Shown: positions 1 to 10,425 of the stretch, in pieces | Numbering within the stretch: the stretch's first letter is position 1 | Layout: every line of letters starts with the position of its first letter | Assembly: GCF_905220365.1 (NCBI RefSeq) | Contig: NC_061147.1 | Coordinates: 8,184,001-8,248,000 of the forward strand | Direction: 5' to 3' | Length of the DNA: 64,000 nucleotides | Source of the DNA: Vanessa cardui | Taxonomy: Eukaryota > Arthropoda > Insecta > Lepidoptera > Nymphalidae | Translations under genes and position numbers: made by a program | Notes under the pieces: generated by a model | What the model was told of the DNA's origin: nothing | The model's database searches: none | The model's input: the letters and a program-made list of their open reading frames with translations, nothing else

Positions 1-61
1 ACAATATCATTGTATTTTATGTTACAATGCATTTGCTTGCCTTGTAACTTTTGATACCCGA

Positions 62-240
62 GACCGCCTCATTGGTTTAGTGGATATATATGCAGACCTC
101 GATGTCTTGAGTTTAAACGCTAGGAGAGGCAGACTAAAACTTAAGGATGGAATTTGAAAGTTTTCTGTACTCGTGCCTCGGAAAGCACGTTAATTCTTTA
201 GTCATCTGCTACGCCCAATAGGGTCGTGTTGTATTCAAAT
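62..240 (+). mobile_element. tRNA-derived SINE remnant (third SINE family)
   Basis: A pol III A-box-like TGGTTTAGTGG is followed about 40 bases later by a B-box-like GAGTTTAAACGC, then a body with TACTCGTGCCTCGGAAAGCACG that I associate with a lepidopteran tRNA SINE. The B box has decayed, so the copy is probably silent. It is the only copy of this family recognised in the window. Confidence 0.5.
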
Positions 241-296
241 ATAGAAAATGAAAATCAAAATTAAAGTGGGCTCAAAGAAGCAGTACTAAGAAATAA

Positions 297-570
297 TCTT
301 GTTTTACATAGTATAAAACAAAGTTGCTTTCTCTGTCCCTATGTATGCTTACTACGCAACGGATTTTGATGTGGTTTTTTTTATAGATAGAGTGATTCGA
401 GAGTAAGGTTTTTGTATATAATACATAGACGATATAGTCAAGTAACACTATAGTTAGTTATTTTAGAATTAAGTAATTTTAGAAGTTTCTAATGTGATGT
501 TTTAATAAACAAATTCTGTAGTATATAAGCATCAGTATTGCACCCGTGCGGCGTCGGTAGGGGTCGCTAG
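297..570 (+). mobile_element. Helitron-like non-autonomous element
   Basis: Begins TC, contains a conserved block (ACATAGTATAAAACAAAGT) shared with copies at 8.8, 13.8 and 26.7 kb, and ends in a GC-rich hairpin-forming stretch followed by GGTCGCTAG and T. TC start, terminal hairpin, CTAG end and lack of a target duplication are the Helitron pattern. No Rep/helicase coding is present. Confidence 0.6.
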
Positions 571-571
571 T

Positions 572-775
572 AAATAAATAAATATTGGACAATGTCACAT
601 AAATTACTCTGATCCCAATGTAAGTAGCTAAAGCGTTATGGAAAATCAGAAGTAACGACGCCACCATAAATAGACCCAAGACAAGATAGAAAACTAATGA
701 GCTTTTCCTACATCGACTCGGCTGGGAATCGAAGCTGATACCGCGGAGTAGAGAACCCATTTAAACCAGTGTATA
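572..775 (-). mobile_element. SINE-B (Metulj-like), minus strand
   Basis: The body (CAATGTAAGTAGCTAAAG, GGAAAATCAGAAGTAACGAC) matches many other copies in the window. The tRNA-like head is mutated, with the B-box complement reading GGGAATCGAAGC. It sits directly against the CTAG end of the preceding Helitron-like element. Confidence 0.75.
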
Positions 776-1127
776 TTAAGGACAAAAAATTTTGAGATAA
801 AAGTCTACAAGTTGCTCGCTAAACCGTCGATTAGGTGTGAAGCTCGAAATACACACTTACATTATTTTATAATGTTCGTTTTATTATGAATTTTATTTGT
901 GAATGCTTCAATTTGAATGTGAGTGTTATAATTAAGTGAATAAAGAAGAAATTACATTTATCACAGTAATAATAAATATTTTATTTTTACATCGATTATT
1001 AGAACATAAAAAATATTTAAACCGTCTGTTTTCTTTAAGTTTCTTTCGCTAATTCTTCTCAGGTCCGAGGTATTTTTCTGAACCAGTGATAGAATTTTGA
1101 CTGTCAATAAGCAAATGTATTGTAAGA
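776..1127. other. AT-rich spacer, nothing recognised
   Basis: No open frame, terminal repeat or family member was seen; the sequence is AT-rich with short A and T runs. Confidence 0.4.
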
Positions 1128-1402
1128 GGCGTGTGGTTAAAACGCGTACACCTAAGCGATGATTGCGGGTTCATAGCCAGCACCAACAATTTTGCATGTG
1201 CCTAATTTGTGTTCATTATTTATTTCCTGTTCGGCGGTGAAGGACACATTGTGAGGAATCTTGCATGTATCTAATTTCGAAATTCTGCCACATCAAAATC
1301 CACCAACCTGTATTGGAGCAGCGTGGTGGAATAACCAAACCTAACCTAACTTTCTCCTCAAAAGGAGAGGAAGCCTCAGTTCAGCAGTAGGAAATTTATA
1401 AG
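1128..1402 (+). mobile_element. SINE-C, diverged copy
   Basis: Head GTGGTTAAAACGCG and GATTGCGGGTTCA correspond to the tRNA-like A and B boxes. The body has the family landmarks GGCGGTGAAGGA, CATTGTGAGGAA and GCAGCGTGGTGGAATA, and the 3' end has GGAGAGGAAGCC and AGCAGTAGGAAATTTA. Confidence 0.7.
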
Positions 1403-1634
1403 CAATACATGTAATATGTGAAGCAATAGTCATTCTACTATTTTGAATGCAGATTTTTGACTTTGATTTTGATATATATTTCGAAATTACAATAAATTAA
1501 GTAAATTGATGATATTTGTTCTAAATAAAATAATTTATAAATACAACAGTAAAAACATAAACTTTGCTTTATTTTTATACCATCAGTAATACTATAATAT
1601 TTAGTTAAACTATAATCAAACATAAATATAAATA

Positions 1635-1703
1635 CAAGATTTATACAGTAACTAGTTTTAGTTCATATTTGTATATATATATTTAAGCCTTTAATGTTGT
1701 TAA
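1635..1703 (+). repeat. Copy of the putative 3'-terminal exon/UTR at 48.4 kb
   Basis: About 65 bases from CAAGATTTATACAGTAAC through TTTAATGTTGTTAA match the minus strand of 48366-48435 with few differences and one short TA indel. The match includes the last six codons and stop of the candidate exon there, with two apparently synonymous differences. Similarity stops abruptly on the 5' side. Confidence 0.6.
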
Positions 1704-2999
1704 ACTATTATCTCTAATATTTCAAAGTAAGCTTAAAAAAAATGATTTCTCATCAATACATTTAATATACAGCTTAAATATAATTTATTGTTTAATAAGC
1801 ACTGTCTTTCGAGGCTTAGACAATGTGTATAATACATGTGTTGTACTAAAATCGAACAAATCGGATCACGGCGACAATCGGGGACGAGTGCAAAGAACCG
1901 GATAATTGGAATCCAAATGGATTCCATGGATTCGATGGATTTTTAGAATTGTTCGAGCAATTTTTATGAATATCACAAAAATATGTTTGTTTAAGACACT
2001 TCAACAATACCACATTATACCATAATATCAGATCAAGTGATAGTCATTTATATAGGCCTTTTATGTTTATTTTGGAAAATCCAGCGAGACCAGAAAAGGC
2101 CTTAGCATTTCCTCTATATGAATAGGTCGAAAGGGTAATATTGGAATGTGTTATTCCTCGGTGCCCAGAACACCTAGGGCACTCTAGTATATTTGAATAC
2201 CCAGTATTAAAGTAGCGGTACCCTCTTCGTCTCTTTGGGGGGCACTGGATCGATTTCGTCTGCTACCTTGATAAATTCGCAAACAAGACTGACCTCAGAT
2301 ATGAACTTTTAAAAACTCGGCAGTAGCAGCAAGAAGGTTTTTTGTTAAAGATCAATGGATGGTACCTACCTACACGGGCTTTCACAAGGACCTTACCTTA
2401 AGATTACCATATACCTTCCTGCTATTTATTAACCAAGTCAACGATTTCATGCACTGGAAAAATTAATTTTTATATTGTATAAGTCGTCAATATATGAGAA
2501 AATAAATACTTGCTTGATGATTCAAAATTAATAATCGGAACAAGTAAGTAAAATAAGTAAAAATGTAACCCAAGACTCACAAGCAAATGTGTAGCGGTAG
2601 AAATGAAAAAATTTAGATACCTCGTATTGAAATACGAGCATTCAATCGTTGTAGCCTTCAAAGAACTTGTAAAATGTAATCTCGAATATTGAATGTCAAA
2701 ATGCATACGGAATATCACAATTTTGTCTGAACATATAGAGTCAGCGGTCCAATAGCGTTTTATTGGCAGATCAGCCGTGGAAATCCATCTTTACTGAATA
2801 ACCTTCCACTGCATACGAAACGCTATATATGTCATAGAGTTTAATATTACGAGTTATAGCATGCTAGTAAAAAAATATTCTGTTTGGTATTAAATGATAT
2901 TATATATGAATAAAGTATGGTAATGGAATATATTTTATGGTGCCAATGTGTTTAATGTTCAATACAACAATTAGAACAGTTAAATTGTTGCTGACGAGG
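1704..2999. other. AT-rich spacer with a SINE-A tail fragment
   Basis: Mostly unassigned. At about 2350-2400 a short stretch (GGTACCTACCTACACGGGC, TTCACAAGG) resembles the 3' end of SINE-A. The short open frames here look like chance ORFs. Confidence 0.35.
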
Positions 3000-3054
3000 A
3001 AATATAGCTCTTTCCTATGGCTTAGTGGATAGAACACGTACGAATACAATTGAA

Positions 3055-3076
3055 TTGTGTGTGTGTGTGTGTGTGT
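3055..3076. repeat. (GT)n microsatellite
   Basis: Uninterrupted GT dinucleotides following AATTGAATT. Confidence 0.95.
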
Positions 3077-3409
3077 ACGATTTATTACTTCATTAAATAT
3101 ATAATTTACGAATAATATTTAATTTTAACGTTAATCTATGTAACATATTATTTGAACTATGTATCTGTGTTTTTATATAAAGTAAATATAAAAAAAAATG
3201 TTCCTTTGCCCACGTTTTATCGTTTGCGATCACTGTTTGTAACCGCAAACTGTGATGGCAAACGGGTTGTCAGGGTGACCATAAAATAAAACATACAACA
3301 GGACAAAATTTCAGTTTATTTTGCAAATGGAAGAATATTGATATTGCGCTTTCCTATCTCATCCACCATCCGTCCTAGTTGCGACGCTATCCGATTGTGA
3401 TTTAGCTTA

Positions 3410-3655
3410 GGATTTTTGTTGGGTCCGCAATTAATCCTGACATCATCATCCTCTTGCCCTTATCCCAATATTATTTGCGGTCGGCGCAGCATGTCTTTTC
3501 CTTCCATACTTCTCTGTCAGACGTCAGACGTCATGGCTGAAAGTGACACCGATGTCACTTTCAAACTTCCTCTTATGTACTCATTCCTTACTCTATCCAT
3601 TCGCGTAACACCACCCATTCCTCGTAGCATTCTCATCTCCGCAACATAAAAATCA
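3410..3655 (-). pseudogene. LINE reverse-transcriptase C-terminal remnant
   Basis: On the minus strand the conceptual translation contains AEMRMLRGMGGVTRMDRVRN then EYIRGSLKV, a signature I know from the C-terminal part of insect non-LTR polyproteins. A downstream piece reads WKEKTCCADRK before a stop and ends in ATG repeats. A GACGTCTGACGTC duplication and a frameshift break the frame between them. Only the last part of the element survives, so it cannot encode an enzyme. Confidence 0.6.
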
Positions 3656-3935
3656 AAATACTTAATATGTTATTTTATTATGACAAATAGGAAGGTGAAC
3701 TAACAAATGGGAAACCTTAATAGTTATCACTGGCCAATTTTGTGCCGTTAGAAAAATTAGTAACATCCTGTAAATTTTCCACTGCTGGCCTAAGGCCGCC
3801 TCTCCTAATGAGGAGTAGGTTAGGAGCATATTTCACCACGTTGCTCGAGTGCGGGTTGCTAGATTCGAATGTGGCAACTAAATTTACTTGAAATTAGACA
3901 CATGCATGTTTCCTAACGATGGTTTTCTTCACCGC
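3651..3935. repeat. Left arm of a large inverted repeat
   Basis: Runs from TCAAAATACTTAATATGTTA through the SINE-C body to CATGCATGTTTCCTAACGAT and is the near-exact reverse complement of 5258-5507, apart from about 30 inserted bases around 3730. The arms enclose about 1.3 kb. The match extends about 120 bases beyond the SINE itself, so it is more than two SINEs in opposite orientation. Confidence 0.75.
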
Positions 3936-3990
3936 CGAGCTCGAGTTGAGTTATAAATACAAATTATGTCTATATATGCACTTATTGGTT
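3775..3990 (-). mobile_element. SINE-C variant, minus strand, lacking its tRNA head
   Basis: Contains ACTGCTGGCCTAAGGCC, CACCACGTTGCTCGAGTGC and TTCTTCACCGCCGAGC, the family landmarks in reverse. The variant bases are shared with the copy at 5258 but not with other copies in the window. Confidence 0.65.
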
Positions 3991-4047
3991 AATGATATTA
4001 ATATACTTTGTTTAACTCTACAAACGAAATACTTAGAAATCTTTACT

Positions 4048-4312
4048 TGGTGGTAGGGCTTTGTGCAAGCCCGTCTGGGTATGTACCACCCACTCATCAG
4101 TTATTCAACCGCAAAATAACAATACTCAGTATTGTTGTGTTCCGGTTTAAAGGGTGAGTGAGCCAGTGTAACTACAAGCACAAGGGACATAACATCTTAG
4201 TTCCCAAGGTTGGTGGTACATTGACGATGTAAGGAATAGTTAATATTTCTTACAGGTGACCACTTACCATCAGGTGACCCATATGCTCGTCCGCCACCCT
4301 ATACCATAAAAA
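4048..4312 (-). mobile_element. SINE-A, near-complete, minus strand
   Basis: Reads from TTGGTGGTAGGGCTTTGTGC to CATATGCTCGTCCGCCACC, with ATAAAAAA following. It lies inside the loop of the 3651/5507 inverted repeat. Confidence 0.8.
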
Positions 4313-4744
4313 AAGACTTAATAATTAAAAAAATAACTTATTTTTTTCTTTATTTTATCTTGCGTAGTAAAAAGTATAAATATCCTATTTTGAAGTTCAA
4401 GTCTGCTACATACCAAATATCATCATACTTTTGTATAGTCAGTTTACAGACAGACAAACCTTCGCATTAATAATATTACTATATATTGAAATCATGGTAA
4501 TACACGCAATGTATGTTATGCAACATCGTACCCAGATACCCTGAGTCTTGTAGCATTTAGGCATACTAACTTACTTTCAAATCAATTTTCGACCGTTTCA
4601 ATTCTAAATTTAAAATGTTTTCTTTATTTTAAATTCTTCCGGTGAAAACTCGAGCTTAGGCGGGACTTCAATCGATTCAAATCGAATTTCGAGTTCAAGA
4701 CTTTGTTGCCGCAGGATTACCGCATTTATGCACCAAGCTTATGT

Positions 4745-4905
4745 ACAGTCGGGGTAAGAAAAGGTTCGTCACCTTAAGATCTATTTTCGTGTGCTCTGTA
4801 TGAGCGATAATCTTTACCGATCGAGAATGACATTGCGTCGCAATGTCATGATGCTTAGATTCAAAAGGTACTAAGAGTTTAAAGCTTGATAAAAGTTTAC
4901 AATCA
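4745..4905 (+). mobile_element. MITE, partial copy
   Basis: Begins ACAGTCGGGGTAAGAAAA and follows the reverse complement of 25645-25833 through AAAAGGTACTAAGAGTTTA, but the far terminal repeat is missing. It is a truncated member of the MITE described at 25645. Confidence 0.6.
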
Positions 4906-5257
4906 ACTAATATATGGTGAAGCTAGGATACGTATTGCATTTTGAATTATTTCAGGCTGTAAACTTGCCAGTAATGTTGATATTCTACCGAAATTATTCT
5001 GCAGTGATGTGTATATGTTTATTCAAGTCATGATTTTACACACTGTCTAATTTACATATTGTATATTTATTATACATATAAATTATACTACTGCATATAA
5101 ATAAATTTTAATAATAGATACGTTGGACTCTGTACTGGCTACTCTTCACGTGACGAAGTTCGTTTTCCAGGCAATCTTTTCTATTTCATACGGTTTTGTA
5201 TAATATTATTTAACTAGTGTTTCCACATTCTGATATTATTATTTATTCTGATCGTTA

Positions 5258-5507
5258 GGAAACATGCATGTGTCTAATTTCAAGTAAATTTAGTTGCCAC
5301 ATTCGAATCTAGCAACCCGCACTCGAGCAACGTGGTGAAATATGCTCCTAACCTACTCCTCATTAGGAGAGGAGGCCTTAGGCCAGCAGTGGAAAATTTA
5401 CAGGACGTTACTAATAACTATTTACCTTAAAGTTTCCCATTTGTTAGTTCGCCTTCCTATATGTCATAAAAAAATAACATATTAAGTATTTTGATTTTTA
5501 ATTATTT
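5258..5507. repeat. Right arm of the large inverted repeat, including a SINE-C copy
   Basis: Reverse complement of 3651-3935. It contains SINE-C sequence to about 5405 (plus strand), then a tail GACGTTACTAATAACTATTT and AAGTTTCCCATTTGTTAGTT shared only with the left arm. Confidence 0.75.
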
Positions 5508-5756
5508 ACATAGTATAAGGTCTGTTATAAAAATGTATAAGAAGTGGAGAGACATCTATGTACAATTTCTTGTTGATTTGCAAGTCTGATACTCTAGACA
5601 AAAAGCTAACGAAGGCTTCCTGTCACCAGTTGAGACAGTAGCATTGTGCAAAGGAGTTTGGAATATACGAATAGTCTTGAAGAAAGATGGTTTGAATGCA
5701 GTGCTAGAAAAAAAAATTCTCTCAATTTCTAAGGCTGATTTTGTTTTATTTTACAA

Positions 5757-5955
5757 GGATACCGCCGTCCATAGGATGGCGCTGTAAGAAATATTAACCG
5801 TTCTTTACATCACCAACCTTGTCAACTATGTTATGTCCCTCAGGCCTGTAGTTACACTAGTTTATTTAACCTTCAAATCGAAACACAACAATATCGAGTA
5901 TTGCTGTCTCGTTGTAGAATATAATGAACGGTTAACAGGCTTATACAAAGCCTAA
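5757..5955 (+). mobile_element. SINE-A, diverged copy
   Basis: GGCGCTGTAAGAAATATTAA, TTATGTCCCTCAGGCCTG and ACACAACAATATCGAGTA follow the family order. The head and the extreme 3' end are degraded. Confidence 0.6.
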
Positions 5956-6017
5956 CAATACGCAGCTTAAATTTTGAGATTTGTTAAAAATATAAATCAT
6001 TTTTCATCATAAATAAA

Positions 6018-6160
6018 ATTGACTACGGACACATTACGTAACATCTTAGTTGGTTAGCCAAGGTTGGTGGTCCATTGGCGATGTAAGATTATGAAGGTAT
6101 TTTTATAGTGCCAATATCCATGGGTGCTGGTGACCATTTCACATTAGGCATCCCGTTCTT
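6018..6160 (-). mobile_element. SINE-A, degraded 5' half, minus strand
   Basis: GTAACATCTTAGTTGG, CCAAGGTTGGTGGTCCATTG and GGGTGCTGGTGACCA are family blocks in reverse order. Confidence 0.55.
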
Positions 6161-6683
6161 CCGTAAATTTATATTTATTTATTTATATTATACACTTGCT
6201 TCATTTCTACAGATACCAACATATTGTATATTCGTTCAAATTTATGAGATTATAATATACATGTAAACGTCGTACGAAGTAGAAAAATTGAGACGATTAG
6301 TTTAAATATAGTTCTAGAATAAAATTGATGTTACTAAAGATACAAAAACAAATGCAAAATAGAAAAACTGTCTGAAATATGTATGCCGCAGCACTTAGTA
6401 TTTGTTGAACAAGCTTTAACCAGACTTGGCAGGTTCTGAGACGCCGTTCAGTAAAAATAAATTACCCCTGTCCCCTGGCGTACGTTCTTATCCAATGGAG
6501 TTAGTGCCAAAAATGTAGTCCATTTTAGTTTAAGAAAAACTAGTAACATAATCATTTCTATTCTGTTCAATCCACTTGTAATATGGTGAATGTTTTGCTT
6601 TTTATGTAACCTATGTTTCTATGTAAAACAAATCGATCTACGTGATGCTAAGTGGAAATCACCGCCCATAGACATTAGCATTA
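6161..6683. other. Spacer, nothing recognised
   Basis: AT-rich; no ORF or family match seen. Confidence 0.4.
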
Positions 6684-6909
6684 AATAAGTATGAGACAAC
6701 ATCACATACATTACTCTGATCCCAATGTAAGTAGCTAAAGCACTTGTGTTATCGAAAATCAGAAGTAACGACACCACAAACACCCAGATCCAAGACAAAA
6801 TAGAAAACTAAGGATAATCTACATTAACTCGGCCGGGAATCGAACCCGGGACCTCGGAGTGGCGTACCCATGAAAACCGGTGTACACACAACTCGACCAC
6901 GGAGGTGTC
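6684..6909 (-). mobile_element. SINE-B, full-length, minus strand
   Basis: Complete copy from the TAAATAAG tail (left) to the tRNA-like head at right. The B-box complement GGGAATCGAACCCGG and A-box complement ACTCGACCACGGAGG are intact, so this is one of the better preserved copies. Confidence 0.85.
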
Positions 6910-7591
6910 TAAGAAGATTGAAGAAAAGTTAAACATTCGTTAACCTGTGAATGCCACTGCAACCAGAACACCAAATAAAAAAAATATTGACAATTTCACT
7001 AAAATTTACATATTTTTTTAAAATCTAAGACTAAAAATTTAAGACTTACATTTCTCAAAGCTGGTTTAAGGCACTATGTCCAATAAAGAAGAAGGTATAA
7101 GAAGCTCGTTTCTTCCGATTTGTTCCAGTTTTGTGTGGAATAGAGTATTCGTTAAGAATTCAAGTAACTGTCAGTCTGTCAAGGCTACATAATCGAATTT
7201 TATGAAAACAACAAGGCACTTTTTTCCATTATACTTGACAAAAATCAACAAAAAAAAATTCGAAACCGCGAGCTATAACTAGTTTCTTATAGTATCTATA
7301 AATAGTAAAGACATCTCTGCTATCTTCAAATCATTTACCAGATTTTGATACTGTGTCAATAATAGAAAGATCATATATACATTATTTGGAAATATTTCTT
7401 AACGACTGAACTCGGACGGTGTTTTATGCAAAAATTTGATTTGGTGTCTGTTTCCAGTAAATTTATTGGTATTTAATAAAATTATGAAAGTACTTCGCTA
7501 GCCCATATTTTTGCAAGCGAATTTATACTCATCCCGATATGTTTGAAACATTTTTTTTTAATTTCATCATCAAGGGTTACTTGATTTGAAT
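6910..7591. other. Spacer, nothing recognised
   Basis: AT-rich with T and A homopolymer runs; no feature found. Confidence 0.4.
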
Positions 7592-7812
7592 TTTTTTTAC
7601 GGAATAGTTTGGTGGACGAGACGAGCATATGGACCACCGGATGGTAAGTGGTCACCAGCACCCATAGACAATGACGCTGTAAGAAATATTAGGTATTCCT
7701 TACATCGTCAATGCGTCAATGACAACAATACTGTGTACAGTTGTTTAGCGGTAGAATATATGATGAGTGGGTGGTACCTACGCAGGCGGGCTTGCACAAA
7801 GCGCTATCACTA
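7592..7812 (+). mobile_element. SINE-A with internal deletion
   Basis: Good match at both ends (CCACCGGATGGTAAGTGG; GGTACCTACGCAGGCGGGC) but the middle, from the GTGCCACCAACC block to the GGAACACAAC block, is missing after CATCGTCAATGCG. Confidence 0.75.
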
Positions 7813-8224
7813 AGTATTTTCCGTACGTAGTCTGGACAGACAACTAGTATGAGATATAAACTATTGTCCGTGACATTACTGAGATACGGAAGTGTCTGGT
7901 GTCTTTGTTCTAAGATATGTTTTACATTAGGTCTAAGTTTCTCAAGTTTCATATCAGCTTGGACTTCTTGTTGCTAGGTTACATTATATTCACTTAAGTG
8001 TAAGAGTGATAGAATTCCTGGAAAGATTATGCAAACTGTCTTACTCTTCGCACAGTATAATAAGGGTCTACATAAAACATTTATGCCATACGTCTAACGC
8101 TAGTGGTGTATCCAGCACACGCCAGTAAAACTCCCAGAGGAATGCAATTTCATCTTCATATTTCAGCCAATTCGTACAAAATCATAATTTGTTTTTATGT
8201 AATCGTATTTTTATGTAATTAGAG

Positions 8225-8310
8225 TTGTTCTAACCACTGGGCCAAGATGGCCCTGCATCTTCACCGATGATTGCGGGTTCAAACACCTGGTGATCCCTGA
8301 AACGCGAACG
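8225..8310. mobile_element. SINE-C fragment with head-to-head rearrangement
   Basis: TTCTAACCACTGGGCCAAGA is the SINE-C head in reverse. It is followed at once by TGATTGCGGGTTCAAAC in forward orientation. Two short opposed head pieces are joined with no bodies. Confidence 0.45.
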
Positions 8311-8424
8311 AAGCTGTGTCTTTTTGAATCTAAGAGGAAAATAGACCTGTATAAATGGATAGGTATAATTCGTTACATAAATTGAATTTTATAATGATTC
8401 TTTTCGTTATGATATAGATTGATG

Positions 8425-8687
8425 ATATGGTGGATGAGAATTATACCACCTGATGATAGGTCACCACCACAGACACTGGATCTGTAAGAAAATTTTCTTT
8501 CACTACACAACACCAATGCAAAATTGTGAGTTGAGATGTTATGACGATGGTGCCTGTAATTCCTGGCTTACTCATCCTTTCGACAGGAACACAACAATAC
8601 TAAGTAGGCCATTATGGAGTAGAATATCTGATGATAGGTACCACCCTATCGAGACGGACTTGCATAAAGCCCCACCACCAATAAAGA
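8425..8687 (+). mobile_element. SINE-A, diverged
   Basis: Order of blocks preserved (ACCTGATGATAGGTCACC, GGAACACAACAATACTAAG, AAAGCCCCACCACCA) but many substitutions. Confidence 0.65.
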
Positions 8688-8796
8688 TTGTCTATATAAA
8701 ATGTATTGTAAATTTTTACTTTATTTGTAAGTCACTTACAGTTTGTTTGCTAGTTTTTGTGTTCAGAAAAACGGACATGATTTTTTTTATAATTAA

Positions 8797-9017
8797 CTGG
8801 CGACCCGACCCGGCTTCACACAGATGCAATGCTGAGACTAAATAGCGTAGAGTCTATATTATCCGTTTTTCTTTACTATATTGTCCATGTATTATAGACA
8901 AAAACCTTCCTCCAAAATCACTCAATCTATTAAAAAAAACCGCATCTAAATCCGCTGTGTAATATTAAAGATCTAAGCATACACAGGGACAGGACTCTGT
9001 TTTATACTATGTAATGA
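8797..9017 (-). mobile_element. Helitron-like element, minus strand
   Basis: Read on the minus strand it begins TCATTACATAGTATAAAAC and ends in the GC-rich hairpin region next to CCAG, in place of the usual CTAG. Same family as 297, 13815 and 26716. Confidence 0.6.
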
Positions 9018-9784
9018 TAGTTATAAGTACACATATATTAGTCATATTCCGTAAATGTCCAACTGCTTTTGTGAAGGCCTCATCTTCAGTTGAAGAGAAC
9101 GTTTGTAGTTTATTCCACCTCGCTGCAATGACACGGCTTGGTGGTCACGAGACTTATGTAACTCAAGCAGTTTTCCGTTTAGAATTGAGTGTCTGTTAAA
9201 TGATATATTATAATTGACACGTAAATATTTTCTGAAACAATTTTCGTAAATGATCATTTCATAAGCAAACATCAGGAAATTTTGTTTGGACCTTTGAAGG
9301 GAAAATGTCGAAGACTTAAGTTTTATTTATTGTAATTTAATCTATTTTCTTTAAGAATTTCTTATATTTATTCAAATATATGTATAATTTGTATACAATA
9401 TGTGAGGTTATTTAATCATTGAATTCACAAAATGTTCTCAGTATGATAGGTATATTCTGGTACAGAGTAATAGGCTTTATAAAATAATAATATTATTCCT
9501 AATAACAGTTTGAATTTTAATGTCAGTTCAAGGCAACAGTTATTAGGGTACGAATACCTTACCCTTAAAACGAATTATGAACTTAATTGAGACGAAAGAC
9601 GCTGATATATGAAAAACGTTTGCTGAATTTTGTCTATAAGAAACATGTAAGATAGCTGTGCCCGCAGTTTCGCCCGCATATAATTCAATTTGTCATAAGT
9701 GGACACAACACATGCAAGCTGATCAGACATTTATATCTAATATAAGAAGCATTGATAAATAAGGTATATAACCCAGAACAAGGA
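9018..9784. other. Spacer with a small transposon end
   Basis: Largely unassigned. GTGCCCGCAGTTTCGCCCGC near 9660 resembles the 3' hairpin region of the second Helitron-like family. The ORF-like stretches have no recognisable motif. Confidence 0.35.
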
Positions 9785-9925
9785 GGTTCGATAAACTGGT
9801 GAAGGTCGCGGGAAGCCGCTGGTTGCAAGCTGCACAAGACCGGTCGTTGTGGCGATTAGTGGGGGGACCTATGTCCAGCAGTGGATGTCTTACGGTTGAG
9901 ATGATGATGATGATGACTCAATACA
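9785..9925 (+). pseudogene. RTE-like LINE C-terminus and 3' end
   Basis: One frame gives VKVAGSRWLQAAQDRSLWR, a motif I associate with the C-terminus of lepidopteran RTE-type polyproteins. The tail contains CCTATGTCCAGCAGTGGATG followed by GATGATGATG. Only about 45 codons remain and the final motif is out of frame, so it is a dead 5'-truncated copy. Confidence 0.6.
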
Positions 9926-9934
9926 AGATTATAT

Positions 9935-10375
9935 TAATGATAAAAAAGCGTTGACTTAGTATTTGATTTCCAGACAGGATGTATCTTAATTGTAGGTTAT
10001 TGACGTATTCTGAAATTAAAATGGTTAAAAATGGTATAAACATAAATAGTGGCTGGTATCTTCGGGAGGATCTACTCTCCGAAACATTGGTAGCGTTACA
10101 TTTAATTCAACACTATAATAGTATTTGGTGATTACATGATGGGCTCTATATCAATTTAATTGGAGTTTATTGACGTATTCTGAAATTAAAATAGTAAATA
10201 CATAAACACTTGCTGGCTATCCAGTGGTTTGACCTCTCCGGATCTTTAGCCACAAAAGGAAGGTTCATCCCAAAAACTAGCTTTCTCCTATTTTTTCCTC
10301 CAAGTGCATTGTCTTTATTCCCTGGACAACGAGGCTACTTGGATAAAGAATATTTCGATTTTGATTTTGAAAACA
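9935..10375 (+). mobile_element. Jockey-type LINE 3' end with internal duplication
   Basis: ATGATAAAAAAGCG and TTGATTTCCAGACAGGAT match the ORF end and 3' UTR start of the LINE at 57.9-59.1 kb. The block ends in ATTTCGATTTTGATTTTGA, the family's tail. A segment of about 27 bases (TATTGACGTATTCTGAAATT) occurs twice, at 9995 and 10165. Confidence 0.5.
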
Positions 10376-10425
10376 GCTTCATCCTTGACCCTATCTTCAC
10401 AAATGTACTACATCAGTCTGAAATA

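Noticed and set aside
8453..8845. 130-codon ORF as a gene
   Set aside because: It lies in SINE-A and the start of a Helitron-like element.
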